Source: Anaerolineales bacterium UBA2232 (GTDB taxonomy: Bacteria; Chloroflexota; Anaerolineae; UBA2200). From it: 8,463 nucleotides of DNA. The position numbers and the translations under genes were made by a program. Shown piece after piece: positions 5,947 through 8,463 of this stretch; positions within the stretch are counted from its first letter, which is position 1, and each line of letters opens with the position of its first letter. The DNA lies in contig DDYO01000108.1 in the NCBI GenBank assembly GCA_002348045.1, forward strand, positions 1 through 8,463, read 5' to 3'. Below the pieces are notes generated by a model. The model saw only the letters and a list, made by a program, of their open reading frames with translations, ran no database searches and was not told the origin of the DNA.

Positions 5947-5975
5947 ATCTTACTAGACGGTGCGAGGAATGACAA
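5947..5975 (-). promoter_or_regulatory. Candidate promoter of the small alpha/beta protein gene
   Basis: On the minus strand, TTGTCA (5970-5975; 5 of 6 to TTGACA), a 17-bp spacer and TAAGAT (5947-5952; 4 of 6) form a plausible promoter. Transcription would start near 5940, leaving a very short leader to ATG 5928 and about 27 nt to ATG 5913. Confidence 0.4.
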
Positions 5976-6037
5976 GTGGAGCATGTCCGCGGGGTGGCCA
6001 TACAGGTGAGCCACGTTCGGTAACTGGAGGCCTCAGA

Positions 6038-6502
6038 GTGAAAGCGGTGGTGCAGCGTGTGAGCCAAGCCACGGTCTCCGTTGGCGGTAGAGCAGTGGGG
6101 GCCATTGACCATGGGCTCGTGGTGCTATTGGGCATCGGGCATGGGGATGGCGAGGCCGAAGCGCAATGGATGGCAAACAAAATCACCCACTTGCGTATCT
6201 TTGAGGACGACCAGGGCAAGTTCAACCGCTCCTTGCTGGACGTCGGAGGCCACGTGCTGCTCATCTCCCAGTTCACTCTCTACGGTGATGCCCACAAAGG
6301 CCGGCGCCCCAGTTTCACCGGAGCTGCCCTTCCGCATGTGGCCGAACCTCTTGTAGCGAGGGTCTCGGAACTGCTTATTCAGGGCGGCGTACCGGTAGCC
6401 TGCGGTGAATTCCAGGCGCACATGCTGGTAGAGATCCACAATGACGGGCCCGTTACTATCATCCTCGAGCGCGAATCCGTACGCCCGGCACTAGAGCTGT
6501 GA
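6038..6502 (+). CDS. dtd: D-aminoacyl-tRNA deacylase
   Basis: This is a 154-residue Dtd that hydrolyses the ester bond of D-amino acids (and glycine) mischarged on tRNA, protecting translation. The first residues MKAVVQRVSQATV match the family N-terminus. The two active-site signatures are present: SQFTLYGD (77-84, with Thr80 in the pocket) and NDGPVT (135-140, whose Gly137-Pro138 forms the cross-subunit chirality-selecting motif). The FNRSLLDVGG segment is also typical. The length is normal and the protein is expected to be a homodimer. The start is GTG 6038 with GGAGG (6026-6030) 7 nt upstream. An in-frame extension further upstream has no family match. The PA14 lipoprotein gene begins 96 bp downstream on the same strand with its own ribosome binding site. 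Confidence 0.95.
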   Translation: MKAVVQRVSQATVSVGGRAVGAIDHGLVVLLGIGHGDGEAEAQWMANKITHLRIFEDDQGKFNRSLLDVGGHVLLISQFTLYGDAHKGRRPSFTGAALPHVAEPLVARVSELLIQGGVPVACGEFQAHMLVEIHNDGPVTIILERESVRPALEL

Positions 6503-6535
6503 CCAGTTTCAGGCCAGCGCAGGGAACTTGCGGCA

Positions 6536-6561
6536 GGTCTCAGCGTCTACGAGGAGAGACC
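6536..6561 (+). repeat. Inverted repeat between dtd and the PA14 lipoprotein gene
   Basis: GGTCTC (6536-6541) and GAGACC (6556-6561) can form a 6-bp stem with a 14-nt loop. No T-run follows, so it is not an intrinsic terminator by sequence. It may be an mRNA hairpin ahead of the next gene or chance. No clear promoter was found in the 96-bp gap. Confidence 0.25.
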
Positions 6562-6598
6562 GTATTCAACTCTCGCCATTCCTTGAGGTATCTAAAAC

Positions 6599-8407
6599 AT
6601 GCTCAATAGACTGAGCCGGCCTACGGCCATTTTACTATTGTCTTTGTTCGCATACGCCTGCGTTCCGCAGCTGGGAAAGACCCCAACAATACTGGCCAGC
6701 CCCGCGGATTTGGTTGCGGGCACCATCGTGCGTGTCACTGGTACTGATTGGAAAGCCGGTGAGCGTGTCGAGATCGGACTGAAGACGCCACAGCAATCGC
6801 CCCGGGAGTCGCAGACCGTGGCCAATGTTCTCACCGATGCTTCCGGCAGGTTCGTAGCGGTCTTCTCTTTCCCCGGCGACGTCACGTGGCCGGAAGACCA
6901 CATCCTTACCATCGTCGCCCACAACAGCGACTGGACCCGGACCGGGCAGACAACGGTCCGGCATGCCGTCGCCGCGACCAGCGTGCCGGTGCCCACGCCG
7001 ACGAGTTCATCGGCATCAACGGCTCTCTTGCAGGCTCGGGTCCTGGGCTATGTAGAGAACCTCGCGGACGGTTCGGGGATCATCAAGCTGCGCGCCGTCG
7101 AAGGCCCAACCGATGTACTGGTCATCGGCCAGCAGACTCAAGTGACGACTGGCGGCCAACCCTCGCAGCTATCGGACATCCGAATCGGCGACCTCATAGA
7201 AGCGGCCGGACAGATGGGCACGAACAACCGCCTGGTCGTGACTCACATCCGGATTATTGTGCAGAACACGGTCCTCCCGCCACCTACCGCAACGCTGGTA
7301 CCTGCGGGCCCCTCTTGGCGAGGCGAGTACTACTCTAACACGACTTTTAGCGGGCGCCCCGTCCTCGTGAGGGAAGATCCGGTGATAGACTTTCAGTGGC
7401 GGGACGGAGCGCCTGCGCCGGCATTGCCATCAGATGGCTTCACCGTTCGCTGGACCGGCACGTGGCCCCTCGAAACGGGCGTCTACCGTTTCTTTGCCCA
7501 AGTGGATGATGGTGTCAGACTATGGATCGGCCAGCAATTGGTTATCGATCAATGGCACGAGAGCAGCGGTGCATTGTACAGCACGGATGCATACGTCAGC
7601 GCTGGTCCACAGATGGTAAAAGTGGAGTACCTGGAGTCACAAGCCAATGCTTTGGCCCGGGTGTGGTGGGAATTCCTCGGTCAAGACGCTACACCCATTA
7701 CCCCTGAGTGGAAGGGCAGCTACTTTGCAGGCATGAGCCTGAGCGGACAGCCACTGTTCGTGCTTAACGAGCGTTTGGTCGACTTTGACTGGGGTGCAGG
7801 TTCGCCATTCAACGGCTTCCCGGCCGATCAGTTCTCAGTCCGCTGGACGCGTTCCCTATATCTAGACGGCGGAGTCTATCGCTTTTACGCCAGTGCCGAC
7901 GACGGAGTGCGGGTCATCGTGAACGGCACTACCATCATCGATCGCTGGCGTGACGGCGGTGTGGAGGCCTTTGCCGGGGACCTGGTCGTCGAAAGCGACA
8001 TTCACATGGTAACCGTTGAGTACTATGAGAACGGTGGACAGGCAGTGATGCGGCTGTGGTGGGAGCTCGTGCCGAGTACCGCGACACCTACACCTACCTC
8101 TAGCCCTTCAGCCACACCGGTTCTCACTCCCACTCCAGAGCCAACCGGGTCAGCCACACCAGGGCCAGCTATCCCCACGCCCTCGCCAACGGATATCTTC
8201 GGGTCCACAACTCCGACTGCTCAGCCTCAAGCGACGGAAACCCTGGTATCGCGGCCTGCCTCCAGCGCCCTTCTAGAAGCGTTTGTCCCCCAGGTCAGCA
8301 AGGGCCACAGTGAGGCTGTTGACCGCTCGTTGGTTGTGCGCCGTGTGGGTATCGTCTTCAGGCCATCAGCGGGACAAAAACACCTGGGCGGTTTCTACAA
8401 GCATTAG
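6599..8407 (+). CDS. Multidomain secreted lipoprotein with DUF5666-like domain and two PA14 domains
   Basis: This is a 602-residue exported protein. The N-terminal hydrophobic segment ends in AYAC (Cys21), a slightly weak lipobox, so it is probably a membrane-anchored lipoprotein. Residues about 30-105 resemble an Ig/IPT-like beta domain (VAGTIVRVTGTDWKAGE, then a DASGRF segment). After a short Pro/Thr linker, about 140-225 looks like a DUF5666/OB-type beta barrel (RVLGYVENLADGSGIIKL, then a GDLIEAAGQ segment). Two PA14 domains follow, about 240-360 (from WRGEYYSN) and about 371-490 (from WKGSYFAG). Each has FTVRW or FSVRW, GVYRF, DDGVR and a terminal RVWWE or RLWWE. PA14 domains usually bind glycans or sit in surface proteins. 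A Thr/Pro-rich linker (about 490-550) leads to an unrecognised tail of about 50 residues. ATG 6599 is preceded by GAGGT. Ligand and partners are unknown. Confidence 0.88.
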   Translation: MLNRLSRPTAILLLSLFAYACVPQLGKTPTILASPADLVAGTIVRVTGTDWKAGERVEIGLKTPQQSPRESQTVANVLTDASGRFVAVFSFPGDVTWPEDHILTIVAHNSDWTRTGQTTVRHAVAATSVPVPTPTSSSASTALLQARVLGYVENLADGSGIIKLRAVEGPTDVLVIGQQTQVTTGGQPSQLSDIRIGDLIEAAGQMGTNNRLVVTHIRIIVQNTVLPPPTATLVPAGPSWRGEYYSNTTFSGRPVLVREDPVIDFQWRDGAPAPALPSDGFTVRWTGTWPLETGVYRFFAQVDDGVRLWIGQQLVIDQWHESSGALYSTDAYVSAGPQMVKVEYLESQANALARVWWEFLGQDATPITPEWKGSYFAGMSLSGQPLFVLNERLVDFDWGAGSPFNGFPADQFSVRWTRSLYLDGGVYRFYASADDGVRVIVNGTTIIDRWRDGGVEAFAGDLVVESDIHMVTVEYYENGGQAVMRLWWELVPSTATPTPTSSPSATPVLTPTPEPTGSATPGPAIPTPSPTDIFGSTTPTAQPQATETLVSRPASSALLEAFVPQVSKGHSEAVDRSLVVRRVGIVFRPSAGQKHLGGFYKH

Positions 8408-8463
8408 ATCGCGTCCGCCACTGCAATGGTCATCCTCGCCGAGAGTGTGGAATAAGCTCGGGG
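8408..8463. other. Right-edge intergenic sequence
   Basis: These 56 bases follow the stop of the PA14 lipoprotein gene. No terminator hairpin with a T-run, no ribosome binding site and no coding start that could be supported were seen before the window ends. Confidence 0.5.

Noticed and set aside
6536..6561. Intrinsic terminator after dtd
   Set aside because: The stem has a 14-nt loop and no T-run. It is recorded only as an inverted repeat.

Overview
The window most resembles a Chloroflexota (Anaerolineae-like) chromosome. This is inferred from moderately high GC, secreted lipoproteins with long Thr/Pro linkers of the TPTPTP kind, PA14 domains on a lipoprotein, and a mix of housekeeping and secreted genes on both strands. 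No mobile element, CRISPR array, tRNA or rRNA was seen.

Left part (1-1459): two genes diverge from a promoter region of about 260 bp. Leftwards runs the 5' end of a possible M19-like dipeptidase. Rightwards runs the most interesting gene of the window, a lipoprotein of the metallophosphatase/5'-nucleotidase fold. Its reading frame is interrupted by a single in-frame UGA at codon 80, exactly where related proteins have the second cysteine of a Glu-Pro-Cys-Gly-Cys motif. The frame continues for 256 further codons without a shift. A hairpin with a GG-containing loop lies 24 nt after the UGA and sits inside a longer-range stem. I read this as a candidate selenoprotein (Cys-Gly-Sec) with a bacterial SECIS element. 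The metal ligands of the phosphatase fold are mostly gone, so a redox or binding role looks more likely than phosphatase activity. An ordinary nonsense mutation remains the main alternative.

Middle left (1558-3488, minus strand): a DUF1848 protein with a radical-SAM-like cysteine triad at its C-terminus is followed by a PHP-domain metal-dependent phosphoesterase. The two lie close together as an operon.

Middle right (3595-5559, plus strand): a NUDIX hydrolase is followed by the universal P-loop ATPase YchF. Then, behind its own good promoter, comes a small FmdB-type zinc-ribbon protein.

Right part (5614-8407): a small ferredoxin-like alpha/beta protein on the minus strand is divergent from dtd (D-aminoacyl-tRNA deacylase). 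After dtd comes a 602-residue lipoprotein with an OB-like domain, two PA14 domains and a Thr/Pro-rich tail. The NUDIX, YchF and Dtd proteins are housekeeping or quality-control functions. The two lipoproteins face the outside of the cell.
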